Shown: positions 32,376 to 42,850, numbered from the stretch's first letter. The stretch: DNA of 64,000 nucleotides from Diploptera punctata (GCA_030220185.1 JASPKZ010007552.1:1-64000), one strand, 5' to 3'. Numbers and translations: made by a program. Notes: generated by a model from the letters alone, not told the origin.

Positions 32376-32615
32376 AAAAGCAATAACATTACAATTACAT
32401 AAAGAAAACGCAATAATATTACAATTAAATAATAACACAATAGCATTATACACTAAAAAAAGCAATAACATTACAATTACATAAAGAAAACACAGTAATA
32501 TTACAATTAAATAATAACACAATAGCACAATACACTAAAAAAAACCCATAACATTGCAATTACATAAAAAAACACAGTAATATTACAATTGAATAATAAC
32601 ACAATAGCATTATAC
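32376..32615. repeat. 3 x 82-bp AT-rich tandem repeat
   Basis: Units begin CAATAACATTACAATTACAT at 32381, 32463 and 32545 and end with AATAATAACACAATAGCA. The third unit is more diverged. Frames across it on both strands are by-products. Confidence 0.93.
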
Positions 32616-32909
32616 AATAATTAATTTATATATAATTATTAAGAATTAATGTTATTGCATTTTGATAACACATATTTATTCATGAATGAGTGTTGTTCTT
32701 ATTTTCCGCGTTTTGTCCAGAAATTTACCCAAGTTTATCCAATTTTCATATATATATCATCATATATAAAGTTGAACTTGAATCATATCATCCATTTCAT
32801 ATATTATGGTAGAACAATAAAACTAACAAGGCGGATTTATACATAATGTGTAATGGCTATGTAGTTAACATTTCTCTTCCATATTTATTGTATAAAACTG
32901 TACCCGAAT
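32616..32909. other. AT-rich, no recognised gene
   Basis: Anonymous sequence between the 82-bp repeats and an (AAT)n tract. Confidence 0.5.
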
Positions 32910-32911
32910 AA

Positions 32912-32973
<62 letters not shown>

Positions 32974-33060
32974 TAATAATAATAGCTTTATTTTACCTAG
33001 CATAGTTTTGTCCTTAGGTCCTTGTCTACCACTCAACCAAGTAAGAAAAAAGTAAAGTAA
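32910..33060 (-). mobile_element. (AAT)n tail plus CR1-like LINE 3' end
   Basis: About 23 AAT triplets (one TGA interruption), then TAGCTTTATTTTACCTAGCA and a CCTTAGGTCCTTGTCTACCACTCAACCA block. Shared with 42007-42060 and 48885-48935 (AAGGCCTTCTCTT..CACTCAAC). On the minus strand this reads into AATAAAGCTA(TTA)n, a LINE-type 3' terminus. Confidence 0.6.
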
Positions 33061-33126
33061 TTAGTTAATTAAATAAATATAAAACTTAGTTTTATTTGAT
33101 TTTCATATTTATTAAGATATATTCAG

Positions 33127-33160
33127 TGACAGCTGTTTCGGTACACTGTACCTTCTTCAG
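33127..33160 (-). ncRNA. hammerhead-ribozyme-like motif
   Basis: Minus strand: CTGAAGA, then a stem II hairpin GGTAC-AGT-GTACC, then GAAAC, a minimal AGCT loop and GTC|A. This fits the conserved hammerhead core (CUGANGA ... GAAA ... GUC) with the very short stem III reported for Penelope-like elements. Stem I pairing is weak (about 2 bp). Confidence 0.6.
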
Positions 33161-33596
33161 ACATGTTAAATTATTAATTGTGTAATTATAGTACATATCA
33201 ACTGATCTAAGCAACAATACAACAATAATTTATTTAATTTAACAAAGGCGATTCATTCAAATCAAGTTGAGAATTTAACAGTTTATTACTATTTTTCAAT
33301 TTATTTATTTCTGTAGCCTCCAAAAGGTCCAACTTTTTACCCTTATCACAAACATCTAAAATTTCAAAATTTGGATCGAAACAATGATTAAATTGGAGTA
33401 GGTGGTTAGCGTATTTTGAATATTCTAATTGGAGGCTGCAGAAATAAATAAATTTAAAAATAGTAATACACTGTTAAATTCCCAACTTGATTTGAATGAA
33501 TCGCCTTTGTTAATTTTTTTTTAAATTATCGTTGCATAGTTGCTTAGATCAGTTGATATGTACTATAATTACACAATTCATAATTTGTTAACATGT

Positions 33597-33630
33597 CTGA
33601 AGAAGGTACAGTGTACCGAAACAGCTGTCA
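33597..33630 (+). ncRNA. hammerhead-ribozyme-like motif
   Basis: Plus-strand counterpart in the other arm, with identical core CTGAAGA, stem II hairpin, GAAAC and GTC. Would act on element transcripts in cis or as a dimer. Activity not shown. Confidence 0.6.
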
Positions 33631-33689
33631 CTGAATATATCTTAATAAATATGAAAATCAAATAAAACTAAGTTTGATTTTTATTTAAT

Positions 33690-34887
33690 TAATAAATATA
33701 GATTTACATCAAGTAAACATCAACTCAATTGATTAAAATAATTAGTGTTTAATCTAAATTAAATAAACATAATAGATAACATGGCACATCTACAACGCAT
33801 TTATTATTTACAATATATTTTGATTTATTCTAGATTTAACGAATAAAATGTACAAGATACTAAAGTGAAAAAATACTACTAATGGTATAAAATAAATTTA
33901 ATTATGGAGAAAGATTAATTAATTAATGACAAATATGAGTTTGTCCTGACTATATTTCAGTAATTAAAAATTAACTTGTACTATTGGTTTAGGATAATAT
34001 AATTAAATATACTTGTATAAAGTAAAATGAAATTCCTAATTAACATAATTTTCTAATAATGTAAAGTAATTACATAGAGAAATACAATAATTTGATTACG
34101 TATTTTTACCTCTCGTCAGAACCAACTGCCCTTAGTATAAATTGCCCAATCTCTGCTGTAAGTAAACCATATTGTTTGGTTAAAGTTAAATCTTTGTAAT
34201 AAGGAAAATCTCTTAAAGAAATAAAATTATAACAAAGTAAGTTGTAATTTAATTTTTCCGGTTACTGTAACATTTTCTCAAAATACAAATCACACGTTTT
34301 AGGAAGTTTATAATAAATGGAAGTTCTTATTGATTCGGTTTTAAACACTCATTGTTAATATTCCAGAAGCTGGTCTTGGAGTTAAATGTTTGAAGGTTGG
34401 ATCTCGGCAAATTGATTTAACTGAACAAATCATAGCTAACCAATGTGAGGGAAGCTTCATATTTTGAAAAAGTTGAAAATGATGCAAGTATCTGATCTCT
34501 CAGCAACTAATTGAGATTCGAGTTGACATGAAGAGAACTATAAACATCGTCACAAATGTGGGAGTGGACACAGTTGCTTTACTGCACATTTGCGTGTTCA
34601 CGTCCTTGCATAGAGGGGAATACACTCTCATATCTGATAGTGTCTCTGCTATCTTCTTGAGAAACAGTGCTTCTTCTTTACGACACTTGTACCTGCTCGC
34701 TGCATACACACATCGTAAGAAGCCATGCTTGGCACTGCAACATACAATACATCTTATTATTACCATCAATAATTTGAACATTAGGATGAGTTTTTTGTTA
34801 GTCTTTTTTTTTAAATATATCACTAAAATATTTTAGAACTTATAGCGTATATACTTGAATCATACTATTTATAGCCTGGTGTGATGA

Positions 34888-34889
<2 letters not shown>
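33690..34889. other. AT-rich, no confident gene
   Basis: Contains overlapping ~100-codon frames on both strands at 34500-34840. The minus one has several Cys (KHGFLRCVYAASRYKCRKEE), but no family is recognisable and there is no start or splice support. Confidence 0.4.
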
Positions 34890-34939
<50 letters not shown>

Positions 34940-34965
34940 TAATAATAAGAATAATAATAATAATA
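34890..34965. repeat. (TAA)n microsatellite
   Basis: Imperfect TAA run used as insertion target by the SINE that follows. Confidence 0.95.
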
Positions 34966-35263
34966 AGTAAAGTGATCCCACAACAGACCCGGAGGCCCTT
35001 GGGGTAGTGGGAGGTTAAGGCTCCCACTTTTTCTAGACAATCGGCACTTTTATGTCAGCCGGGTTGTCAGCTCTGCGTGACGGCCGCCTTTACCCCAGAA
35101 CAAGCGTCTGGTACTCATTTCAGTTAGAGGCTGAGTCGACCCCAGGGCCATAGTGCAGCCAGAGGGTTTGGGTCAGTTTAAAAATCCTGACCCCAACGGG
35201 ACTTGAACCCTCGACCCTCCGGCTTGTAGCTCAGTGCCTTAACCACTACGCTACGGCGTGCCC
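34966..35263 (-). mobile_element. tRNA-derived SINE, family 2, full length
   Basis: Reverse copy: tail AGTAAAGTGATCCCACAAC, body GAACAAGCGTCTGGTACTC, B box in CGGGACTTGAACCCTCG, and head TACGCTACGGCGTGCCC. ATAATAA follows the head and the (TAA)n run precedes the tail, consistent with a short target duplication. Confidence 0.9.
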
Positions 35264-35265
35264 AT

Positions 35266-35447
35266 AATAATTAGAGAATGAGGAAGGCTTACAACTGAAT
35301 GGTATTAATAAGCTGTTAGTTTATGCTGATGATGTAGTACTACTGGCTGATAGCGAGGAGATACTGAAGGCCAACACGCACACACTATTGAGTAACACTA
35401 AGAAATTAGGACTGGAAGTAAATATCAGTAAAACTAAATATATGGTC
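35266..35447 (+). mobile_element. RTE-like LINE, RT catalytic segment (copy E, left part)
   Basis: Encodes GINKLLVYADDVVLLADSEE with the catalytic YADD at 35332-35343 and ends GGTC at 35444-35447, where an LTR element is inserted. The rest of the copy resumes at 40925. Its 5' side is cut by the neighbouring SINE/(TAA)n. Confidence 0.88.
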
Positions 35448-35846
35448 TGAGCCGGTATAATTGGAGGGCTCTTTTGATTGTAAAAATAAAGTAATATGTT
35501 CTAGTAAACAAGTAATTGCCGACAGCGGCGTTTTTAGTTATTTGAGGGCGTCTGAAGTTAGAGAAATAGCTTAAGTTTATTGCATGGTCATATGTTATGT
35601 ATTTGGAGGACAAGTTTTATTGCGGTCTTAGACGTTACGCAAATCCTCAAGGTTGATACGGTTAGGAGGGATGAAAGATAGGTTTATTGCTTTTAAGAAA
35701 ACCTCAAACTGAAAAAAATAATGTAGCCTTCAAAAACATGGCGGGCAGCTAGAGAGATCATTGACCTCGAATAACTTGGAAATGAAAATAGTCCTGTAAA
35801 AGGCCACGCCCTAAATCTAGTAGGCCTATATCGACTTGCACATGTA

Positions 35847-37041
35847 CGGTCTTACTAATAAAAATCTCTAATACAGGCTTTCATCAGTTGTTTAGTTATA
35901 CAATATATAACCCTTATGTAGATCACGTATAATTTCCTTACTAATAAACGTTGTGCCGGAGCTATATAACAAAACAGCAGTTATACACAATACGTCACAT
36001 ATTCGTCATCATAGTGACGTCAGAACAATATTACTCGCAGTTTGTAACAGAAATAAAACAACATCAACTAGTGATTATTGTGTAAGAAATGAATATGGAT
36101 AAGAATTAATAGAGATTCCCTAATTGAGGAGGTACGAAAAAAAAATAAGTGTGTTTTAATTTATATATATTTCACTTCACGCTTTGTCAAATAAAACGTA
36201 GAATTGGTTTCACAGATGATGTGCTGCCATCTAACGTCAAGAATTTCGACCAATTCTTGGAAACTAATAAAAGCTTTGCCCATTACTTATGAATTATATG
36301 CAGTATTTTAAGATGCGTTAGAAAACGTTCAAAATAGTAGGAAATGTTACCGACAACAAAATATCATTTCAAGCGAAAAAAAAAAAAATCACTATAGTTC
36401 GACCGGGAATCGAACCTACGACCTCACGCATGGCAGTCAGAAGCTCTAACCACAGGACTACCAAGTTAACATGTAAATTTTTGCAATAATAGTACCTCTA
36501 TACTAAAATACATTTTCATATCGGTGTGTGTGTTATGTCTTAAAGATGCAAGAAAGTTTTCTTAAAATAATATTATGAAGCATTTAAACTACATTCAGGT
36601 TAAATCTTGTCTACAGCAATTATTGTAGAACATATCCTTTTGTGATTCAATGTTCAATTTTAAAATATTTTTAGGCCTAATCGAGAATGAGTGTAACGAA
36701 AGGCATTTTATGATGCCTTTATTTTCCTACCCAGAGCTTTATTAATATTATTTATGCCCTGTGCATCCATCAAACAATCATTAAAGTGTTGCATTTTGGG
36801 TTAAATTTAAGGAAACTTTCATCAAAATCATAAGAAAACAGTCAGTTGATCTTGATGTCGGACATTTTGTCTAGTTATAGAATCCTTAAACAAGGGTGGA
36901 GGCATGTATAACGATTCCCATGTAAAGTTGTACACCTCTTCTACACTGAACAGCTAATACAGTGTTTATTAGTAAGAATTTTCAACTGAGATGTGTATAA
37001 ACCTTGTATAAAAGTTATATATGGATTATTAGTAAGAGGGG
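35847..37041. mobile_element. ~1.2-kb MITE-like element inside the 5' LTR
   Basis: Absent from the 3' LTR, which defines its edges. Ends are inverted (CGGTCTTACTAATAA at 35847; CCCCTCTTACTAATAA read inward on the reverse strand). A second inverted pair with CTTACTAATAAAC lies further in (35937 and about 36968). The target is TA, or GTA if one base is shifted (35844-35846; 37041-37043). It holds a tRNA-like SINE head at 36393-36470 and no transposase. Confidence 0.75.
36393..36470 (-). pseudogene. tRNA-like SINE head (family 4)
   Basis: Minus strand CTTGGTAGTCCTGTGGTTAG (A-box side) and TAGGTTCGATTCCCGGTCG (B box). Similar to the head at 8930-8985. Acceptor stem does not pair convincingly, so I read it as a SINE head. 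Confidence 0.5.
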
Positions 37042-37186
37042 TAGCCTATAGAGGTGTGTCAAAAGATTTATTTTATCCAATGAAAATTTTGTATAAAAAT
37101 TGTAATGGCGACGGAAAAATAAGTCAAATCCACGACTTTCTTAAATATTTAATATAAAATGTTATGTAAGTTAAAAATCAAGTAAG

Positions 37187-37324
37187 TGGAGCGAGTGCTC
37201 CCCAATAGTCAAGCAAGTGGGGCGAGCGCCCTATCCGTAGACCATACAGAGTAAGAGGGACAAGTGCTCCCCGATAGTCAAAGTGCGTGGAGTGAGTGTT
37301 CCCATTAAGAGGGACATATAAAAG
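37187..37324 (+). promoter_or_regulatory. LTR promoter: U3 direct repeats and TATA box
   Basis: Three imperfect copies of a (C)AAGT(G)GGGCGAGTGCTCCC / CAATAGTCAAG-type motif precede TATAAAAG at 37317-37324. The same arrangement exists in the 3' LTR (TATAAAAG at 40576-40583). Transcription would be expected to start ~25-30 bp downstream. Inferred from sequence only. Confidence 0.55.
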
Positions 37325-37527
37325 AAGATCCGCGATAAGCATTATTAAAATTGAGTCGTGGTTTTGACCGTTCCTTAGCCAATTTGTAAGGGCAAAGTGT
37401 ATAATTTTCTATTGAGAGGAAAGATAATTAATAAAATTCTTCTGTCACGTCACCTAAAATTAGTTTGATCACTATTTACCTTACTAATAAATAGTTTATC
37501 TATCACCGTAAAATAAACCCCGGTACA

Positions 37528-37555
37528 AATGTCGCGCCAACGATGTGGCCAGAAC
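37528..37555 (+). other. putative primer-binding site
   Basis: Directly after the 5' LTR: AATGTCGCGCCAACGATGTG. The CCAACG.TG tract resembles Lys-tRNA-type primer sites of gypsy-like elements, but the match is imperfect and the 3' LTR has no such segment to compare. Confidence 0.35.
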
Positions 37556-38141
37556 AGTACTGAACAAAAGATTTCAAGTGGCGTGTGATAGATGAACAGT
37601 GACCAAATTGAACGAGGAAATCAGGTGACCGCTGATCATCGACGCCAGCAACGGAGCTCCTAGATAAATAAGAGGAAAGGAGAATTAGCTACCGACGCCA
37701 GACTACAAGGAGCAAATGCAGGAAAGAAACCGGAGGTAGAACCGATCAACAGAAGACGGCGACTCTGAAGACGTCAAAGTGCGTAAGTCAACTAAATGAA
37801 TAATTAAATGAAGAAAAATAATTAATTAATCAAAGTAAAGGGAAATAAAACGTGTTTAATATAGAGAGAGAATGAATGTCTGTTAGTGAGGATGTATATG
37901 TAATTAACCAGGGATAAATTTAGTTGGTTTTCCTCTATGAAGTGTAAGTTATTAGAGTAGCCTATATGATAAATAAGAATTTATTTCTTGGGAATGATAA
38001 GTACATGTGTTTTTTTTTTCTTAAGTTAAAAAATAATTAAAGATAGTGAGCTGCTTGATTGTATAGGAAAGTAGTACGGTATTGTAGTCTACATGTAAGA
38101 GTAGATTGAAAATTGAAAGCAGGTTAAAAAAAAAAAAAAAT

Positions 38142-39341
38142 ATGGAGGAAAACAGGGAACTTAGAACACATGCAAAAGCAGATAGTGGAGAAGAGAACAT
38201 TTCTAGGGATGAATTTTTAAATATGTTTGCTCCATTGATCAAAGAAATACAAAATCTAAAGACAGAAATTTATACATTCAGAACGGAGAATAGAGGGGAC
38301 TTTGAAAAATTAGAATCCAGGATGATTAACCAATTTAGAGTAGAAACAGATGTAAGGATTAAATCATTAAGATCAGAGTTCAAAGGGGAAACAAAGAAAG
38401 TCATAAATGAAATTGAAACACTTAGGAAAGAAAGAAATAGATCACTAGAAAGGATAGATAAAACAATTGATAAAACTACGAAGAAAGTGGGGGAAAACGA
38501 GAATAAAATCGGGGAAATACAAAATATTGTCGGGGATATTATCACAGAACAAGAATCATTTAAAGATTCGTGGTTAGCTGAAAATCAGGAACAAGAAAAA
38601 AGGATCATAAATGTAGAAGACGCGGTAAATAATCATTTTGATAAAGTACCGAAAGTCATTGAGAGACAACTGAATGATAATAACGCCCTAATAAATAAGG
38701 GAATGGAAAGGTTAATTAATGAAGAGTTAGATTCCGGTGGACAAAGTAAAGAAATGAACCACGTAAGTGATTTTGTAGAAGGAAACAATGCTTCTTGTTC
38801 TGATAATATGTATGGTGAAAGTGAAGTAACTGTAGTGGCAGCGACTCCGAATATCGCTGGCAATTCGGTTGCGAAAAATGAAATTGAATTTGAATCAGAA
38901 AATGTAGAGGATGCTGAACACATTCTTATCCCCCAGAAGGCGTTAAAGCCTAGTGAATTGAATGAAAATAGAGCGCACCGTAGGGTAATACAATTGAAAT
39001 ATATGCAAAGAAGTAATAGGGTAATTAAGTCCCATGGTATGAAATTCAAAGTGGACAAGAAGGCAGAAGCCTTGTTCGAAAGAAAGTGCATTAACCAGAA
39101 AATGAGAAAGGAAGGAATGGGTGATAAGAAATACTCAAAGAAAGCTAAATACATGACCTATTCAAAGGGAAAATATAAAGTCAGTGGAATCTGTAGAAAA
39201 TTAAATCGCAAAGTAAATATAAGGTTGATAGGGAGAAAAGTCTTGACTGTAGGAGATAGGTACACCCCATTTAATCCAGGTGTGATTACTAAAAAAAAAA
39301 AAAATGTGGAATGCAAGTATGGGTTGTGTGATATGTTTTGA
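38142..39341 (+). CDS. gag-like coiled-coil protein of the LTR element
   Basis: Open for 399 codons from the ATG at 38142. The frame extends upstream without an ATG, so I chose this start. Residues ~1-190 are strongly heptad-like and charged (EIQNLKTEIYTFRTENRGDF, ETLRKERNRSLERIDKTIDK), as in Gag coiled coils. The middle (190-280) is acidic. The C-terminal ~110 residues are very basic (KKYSKKAKYMTYSKGKYKV), suited to nucleic-acid binding. There is no CCHC knuckle, protease or RT motif. It is the only long intact non-RTE frame in the window. Probably assembles particles with proteins from a full-length relative. The C-terminal part could instead be the end of a pol-type protein fused by internal deletion. 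Confidence 0.6.
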   Translation: MEENRELRTHAKADSGEENISRDEFLNMFAPLIKEIQNLKTEIYTFRTENRGDFEKLESRMINQFRVETDVRIKSLRSEFKGETKKVINEIETLRKERNRSLERIDKTIDKTTKKVGENENKIGEIQNIVGDIITEQESFKDSWLAENQEQEKRIINVEDAVNNHFDKVPKVIERQLNDNNALINKGMERLINEELDSGGQSKEMNHVSDFVEGNNASCSDNMYGESEVTVVAATPNIAGNSVAKNEIEFESENVEDAEHILIPQKALKPSELNENRAHRRVIQLKYMQRSNRVIKSHGMKFKVDKKAEALFERKCINQKMRKEGMGDKKYSKKAKYMTYSKGKYKVSGICRKLNRKVNIRLIGRKVLTVGDRYTPFNPGVITKKKKNVECKYGLCDMF

Positions 39342-39344
39342 GAA

Positions 39345-39903
39345 TGTGTGTCAAATGATATCGTGTGATTCGGTGATTTCAGTGGGACGAATCAAACAAG
39401 TGCTTAATGAAAGAGAAATAGAATAAAATTAAAAAAAAAAAATTGCATTTTTTCGAAATTTCGTGTGCATCGAAATATCCTTCATATTAAATTTTAAATA
39501 ATATATTTCTATAAACAAACTCCAGAACCATTCAAAGCGATACAAATAAAGACTGTGAATATGGACACCACTACAATTACTGTAAAAAAAAAAATGTTTG
39601 ATTTATGAGTGTTTTTTTATATTAAATTTTGTTCTTCAGATGTGTAAAAAAAAAAAAAAAGTAAGAATTTATGTCAATACTTTTTCTTTTATAGGTATAT
39701 GATTAAGGTAAGTTGCCAATAGTTGCAGGTAAAGTGAAATAAAGAATTTTAAAGTCGACTAGGATACACGTATCTTGTCCAAAATAAAATAAAAATATTA
39801 CATGTGCAAGAGGTTCAATTTACTACGGTTGATGAGCAAAGTGGACACTGAATTAAAATAAAAATTTACGTGCAAATTGTTTATTTTATTTCAGAAGGCA
39901 ATA
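39345..39903. other. 3' untranslated part of the LTR element
   Basis: AT-rich with several A-runs (39430, 39580, 39640). A weak purine stretch AGAAGGCAATA precedes the 3' LTR as a possible polypurine tract. Confidence 0.5.
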
Positions 39904-40924
39904 TGCGCCGGTATAATTGGAGGGCTCTTTTGATTGTAAAAATAAAGTAATATGTTCTAGTAAACAAGTAATTTCCGACAGCGGCGTTTTTAGTTATTTG
40001 AGGGCGTCTGAAGTTAGAGAAATAGCTTAAGTTTATTGCATGGTCATATGTTATGTATTTGGAGGACAAGTTTTATTGCGGTCTTAGACGTTACGCAAAT
40101 CCTCAAGGTTGATACGGTTAGGAGGGATGAAAGATAGGTTTATTGCTTTTAAGAAAACCTCAAACTGAAAAAAATAATGTAGCCTCCAAAAACATGGCGG
40201 GCAGCTAGAGAGATCATTGACTTCGAATAACTTGGAAATGAAAATAGTCCTGTAAAAGGCCACGCCCTAAATCTAGTAGGCCTATATCGACTTGCACATG
40301 TAGCCTATAGAGGTGTGTCAAAAGATTTATTTTATCCAATGAAAATTTTGTATAAAAATTGTAATGGCGACGGAAAAATAAGTCAAATCCACGACTTTCT
40401 TAAATATTTAATATAAAATGTTATGTAAGTTAAAAATCAAGTAAGTGGAGCGAGTGCTCCCCAATAGTCAAGCAAGTGGGGCGAGCGCCCTATCCGTAGA
40501 CCATACAGAGTAAGAGGGACAAGTGCTCCCCGATAGTCAAAGTGCGTGGAGTGAGTGTTCCCATTAAGAGGGACATATAAAAGAAGATCCGCGATAAGCA
40601 TTATTAAAATTGAGTCGTGGTTTTGACCGTTCCTTAGCCAATTTGTAAGGGCAAAGTGTATAATTTTCTATTGAGAGAAAAGATAATTAATAAAATTCTT
40701 CTGTCACGTCACCTAAAATTAGTTTGATCACTATTTGCCTTAAATAGTTCCTTATCTATCACCGGTTAAAATCATAAGTTCAGCCCGATCCTGAAGAAAC
40801 AGAGGAACTCATAGCTCGTAAAATCATAAGTTCAGCCCGACCCTGAGGAAGTATAAACAATAATTCCCGGTACAAATCATCATCGGCGAAATCATATAGG
40901 CTATAAATAATAAGAACCGGTACA
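39904..40924 (+). repeat. 3' LTR
   Basis: 1021 bp, TG...CA. Lacks the 1.2-kb insertion of the 5' LTR. It includes U3 motifs, TATAAAAG (40576) and, near the end, a direct repeat AAAATCATAAGTTCAGCCCG at about 40768 and 40824. Confidence 0.88.
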
Positions 40925-41640
40925 GGTCACACGTAGAAATACATTATATAATGGAAATGGACAGCTAACGACAAATGAGGGAAATTTTGAGGAATTGGCT
41001 GAATTCAAATACCTAGGAACAATAATCACAAATAGGAATGAGATGCACAAAGAAATTAAACATAGGCTCAATTCTGGAAATGCATGCTATTATGCATTGC
41101 AGAGACTTTTGATGTCCCAACTCCTTTCAAAAAACGTTAAGCTGAAAATATATAAAACTATTATTCTACCAGTTATATTATATGGGTGCGAAACATGGAC
41201 TCTTACTTTAAGGGAGGAAAGGAGATTACGAGTATTTGAGAATAAAGTTCTTAGGAAAATTTTTGGACCAAAGAGAGAAGAACAGACAGGTGAATGGAGA
41301 AGACTACATAACAATGAACTACATGGTCTTTATAGGAAGCCAGATATAATAAGAACAGTTAAGTCCCGTAGACTGCGATGGGCAGGACATGTTGCGCGTA
41401 TGGGGAATGAAAGACGTGCATGGAAACTTCTTGTAGGAAAGTCAGAAGGAAAACGCCCAGTTGGTAGACCAAGAATGAGGTGGGAGAACAACATTAACTA
41501 TGATTTGAGGGAAGTAGATTATACAGGGAATGATTGGAAAGCATTAGCTCAGGATAGGGATGTATGGAGAGCTTATGTCCGTGCGGCCATGAACCTACGG
41601 GTTCGATAGTGCCAGTGAGTAAGTAAGTAAGTAAGTAAAT
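40925..41640 (+). mobile_element. RTE-like LINE 3' end (copy E, right part)
   Basis: Resumes with GGTCACACGTAGAAATA after the LTR element. 40995-41609 is fully open for the C-terminal domain: EFKYLGTIITNRNEMHKEIK, YGCETWTL, RRLRWAGHVARMG, GRPRMRWENN. It ends TAGTGCCAGTGAG(TAAG)n. With 35266-35447 it is one 5'-truncated LINE, older than the LTR element. The best-preserved C-terminus in the window. Confidence 0.92.
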
Positions 41641-41651
41641 AATAATAATAA

Positions 41652-41958
41652 GGGGCACGCCGTAACGTAGTGGTTAAGGCACTGAGCTACAAGCCGGAGG
41701 GTCGAGGGTTCAAATCCCATTGGGGTCAGGATTTTTAAACTGACCCAAACCCTCTGGTGGCACTATGACCCTGGGATCGATCCAGCCTCTAACGGAAATG
41801 AGTACCAGACGCTTGTTCTGGGGGTAAAGGCGGCCGTCACGCAGGACTGACAACCCGGCTGACAGAAAGTGCCGATTGTCTATAAAAAGTGGGTGCCTTA
41901 ACCTCCTACTAACCCGGGCCTGTTGTGGAATCACTTTACTTTAATTTTACTTTACTTA
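41652..41958 (+). mobile_element. tRNA-derived SINE, family 2, full length
   Basis: Head GGGGCACGCCGTAACGTAGT, B box GAGGGTTCAAATCCC, body as in the 31905 copy. AATAATAATAA before and TAATAATAATAA after suggest duplication of a TAA-rich target at the end of LINE copy E. Confidence 0.9.
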
Positions 41959-41960
<2 letters not shown>

Positions 41961-41994
<34 letters not shown>

Positions 41995-42825
41995 GTAATA
42001 ATAATACTTTATTTAAACTGGAAGAATTAAGGCCATAAGGCCTTCTCTTCCACTCAACTAGCGAATAATAAAATCATAACAAAATTAAATACTTATTACT
42101 AATTTGAAATATAGACTAATCAAAAGATGTGGTATAATATTAGTTAACACCAACAAAACATGGAACGGAAGTAAAATAAAAATAAAGTAAGAAAAGCTTC
42201 ATACATGAATAGTATACAAAATGTTGTAAACAGTTGTTTTACAGGAAGTATTTTCATTGCGTGGATATTAAATATCAGTTTATTTGGATTTAAATATGAT
42301 AGTTACTGAGAGTCACTGACATGACTGGGAAATGGGTTCCGTGCTTCATTCATAGATTTTGTATAAGATTCATATAAACCTGTCCTGTGCTATTGTGTAG
42401 AAAGTACAGAAATATCTTGTGATCTTGTTCCTAAATTGTGATTTTGAAAATGCGTTGATATACAATTTGGCAAATATGTGTACAGAATTTGGAATAGCAA
42501 AACATGTGGATGTAAAGTTCTTTTGTCATTTATACGTACGCATGATAAGGTCCAAAATGAAGGAGACACGTGGTCCTAACGACAGAGATCGAATACAAAT
42601 CGATTGTACGAATTATGAGAACGCTTTAGTCTGTCAGATTAGTCAGTAATATGTTGCAGTAATCGAAGTGTGGCATTACTAGAGTCTGTACAAGTACTTG
42701 TTTTAATTTCACGGGGAGGAAGCATGTAAATCTTTTTAGGGACCGAAGAATTGAGGGCACTTTCTTGCCCCAGTCTAGGTGCAGGTGCATGTAGATACCG
42801 AGATTTTTTACTATTGAGCTGAAAT
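41961..42825 (-). pseudogene. CR1/jockey-like LINE 3' end
   Basis: On the minus strand: VKNLGIYMHLHLDW, LPVKLKQVLVQTLVMPHFDY and NLTDRLKRSHNSYNRFVFDL, then after a frame break DHVSPSF and a basic LH-rich tail. This order is typical of the post-RT region of CR1/jockey-type non-LTR elements. It ends with AATAAAG followed by (TTA)n, i.e. the (TAA)n at 41961-42006 on the plus strand. The catalytic RT core is missing (5'-truncated near 42825). Stops and frameshifts. Confidence 0.75.
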
Positions 42826-42850
42826 TAAAATATAAAAGTATGGAATATTC
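42818..42850 (-). mobile_element. outer piece of Penelope-like terminal repeat
   Basis: GAAATTAAAATATAAAAGTA followed by TGGAATATTC is the reverse complement of the right terminal repeat end at about 47940-47975. The continuation ACCTGAAAGGTCC lies beyond LINE copy F, so copy F split this terminal repeat. Confidence 0.7.

Larger units (their letters stand above)
33087..33670 (-). mobile_element. Penelope-like element 3' fragment with inverted ends
   Basis: Two ~230-bp arms (33087-33310 and 33433-33670) are inverted repeats. On the minus strand the interior and left arm encode the C-terminus of a Penelope-like (RT plus GIY-YIG) protein: YANHLLQFNHCFDPNFEILD, KGKKLDLLEATEINKLK, ending DLNESPLLN. 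The opposite arm carries the same C-terminal codons on the plus strand. Inverted or partly duplicated terminal repeats are typical of these elements. Each arm contains a hammerhead-ribozyme-like motif. No RT domain remains. Confidence 0.8.
35448..37527 (+). repeat. 5' LTR, carrying a 1.2-kb insertion
   Basis: Same start as the 3' LTR. Interrupted after GCACATGTA by a TIR element (35847-37041), then resumes with GCCTATAGAGGTGTGTCAAA. Near its 3' end it is shorter than the 3' LTR, lacking the AAAATCATAAGTTCAGCCCG direct repeats found at 40768 and 40824. Confidence 0.88.
35448..40924 (+). mobile_element. non-autonomous LTR retrotransposon
   Basis: Terminal repeats start TGAGCCGGTATAATTGGAGG (35448) and TGCGCCGGTATAATTGGAGG (39904) and end in CGGTACA, i.e. 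TG...CA. A 4-bp target duplication GGTC flanks the whole (35444-35447; 40925-40928), and the host LINE frame reads across once it is removed. The LTRs show only a handful of mismatches over the first ~390 bp, so the insertion is recent. The internal part is just ~2.4 kb with one gag-like frame and no protease, RT or integrase motifs, so it depends on a partner. Superfamily probably Ty3/gypsy-like by 4-bp duplication; inference. Confidence 0.88.

Noticed and set aside
34500..34840. Overlapping ~100-codon frames on both strands
   Set aside because: No recognisable motif, no start or splice support, and mutually exclusive coding on both strands.
38270..39154. Long minus-strand frames opposite the gag-like gene
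   Set aside because: Shadows of the AT/purine-biased plus-strand coding sequence.
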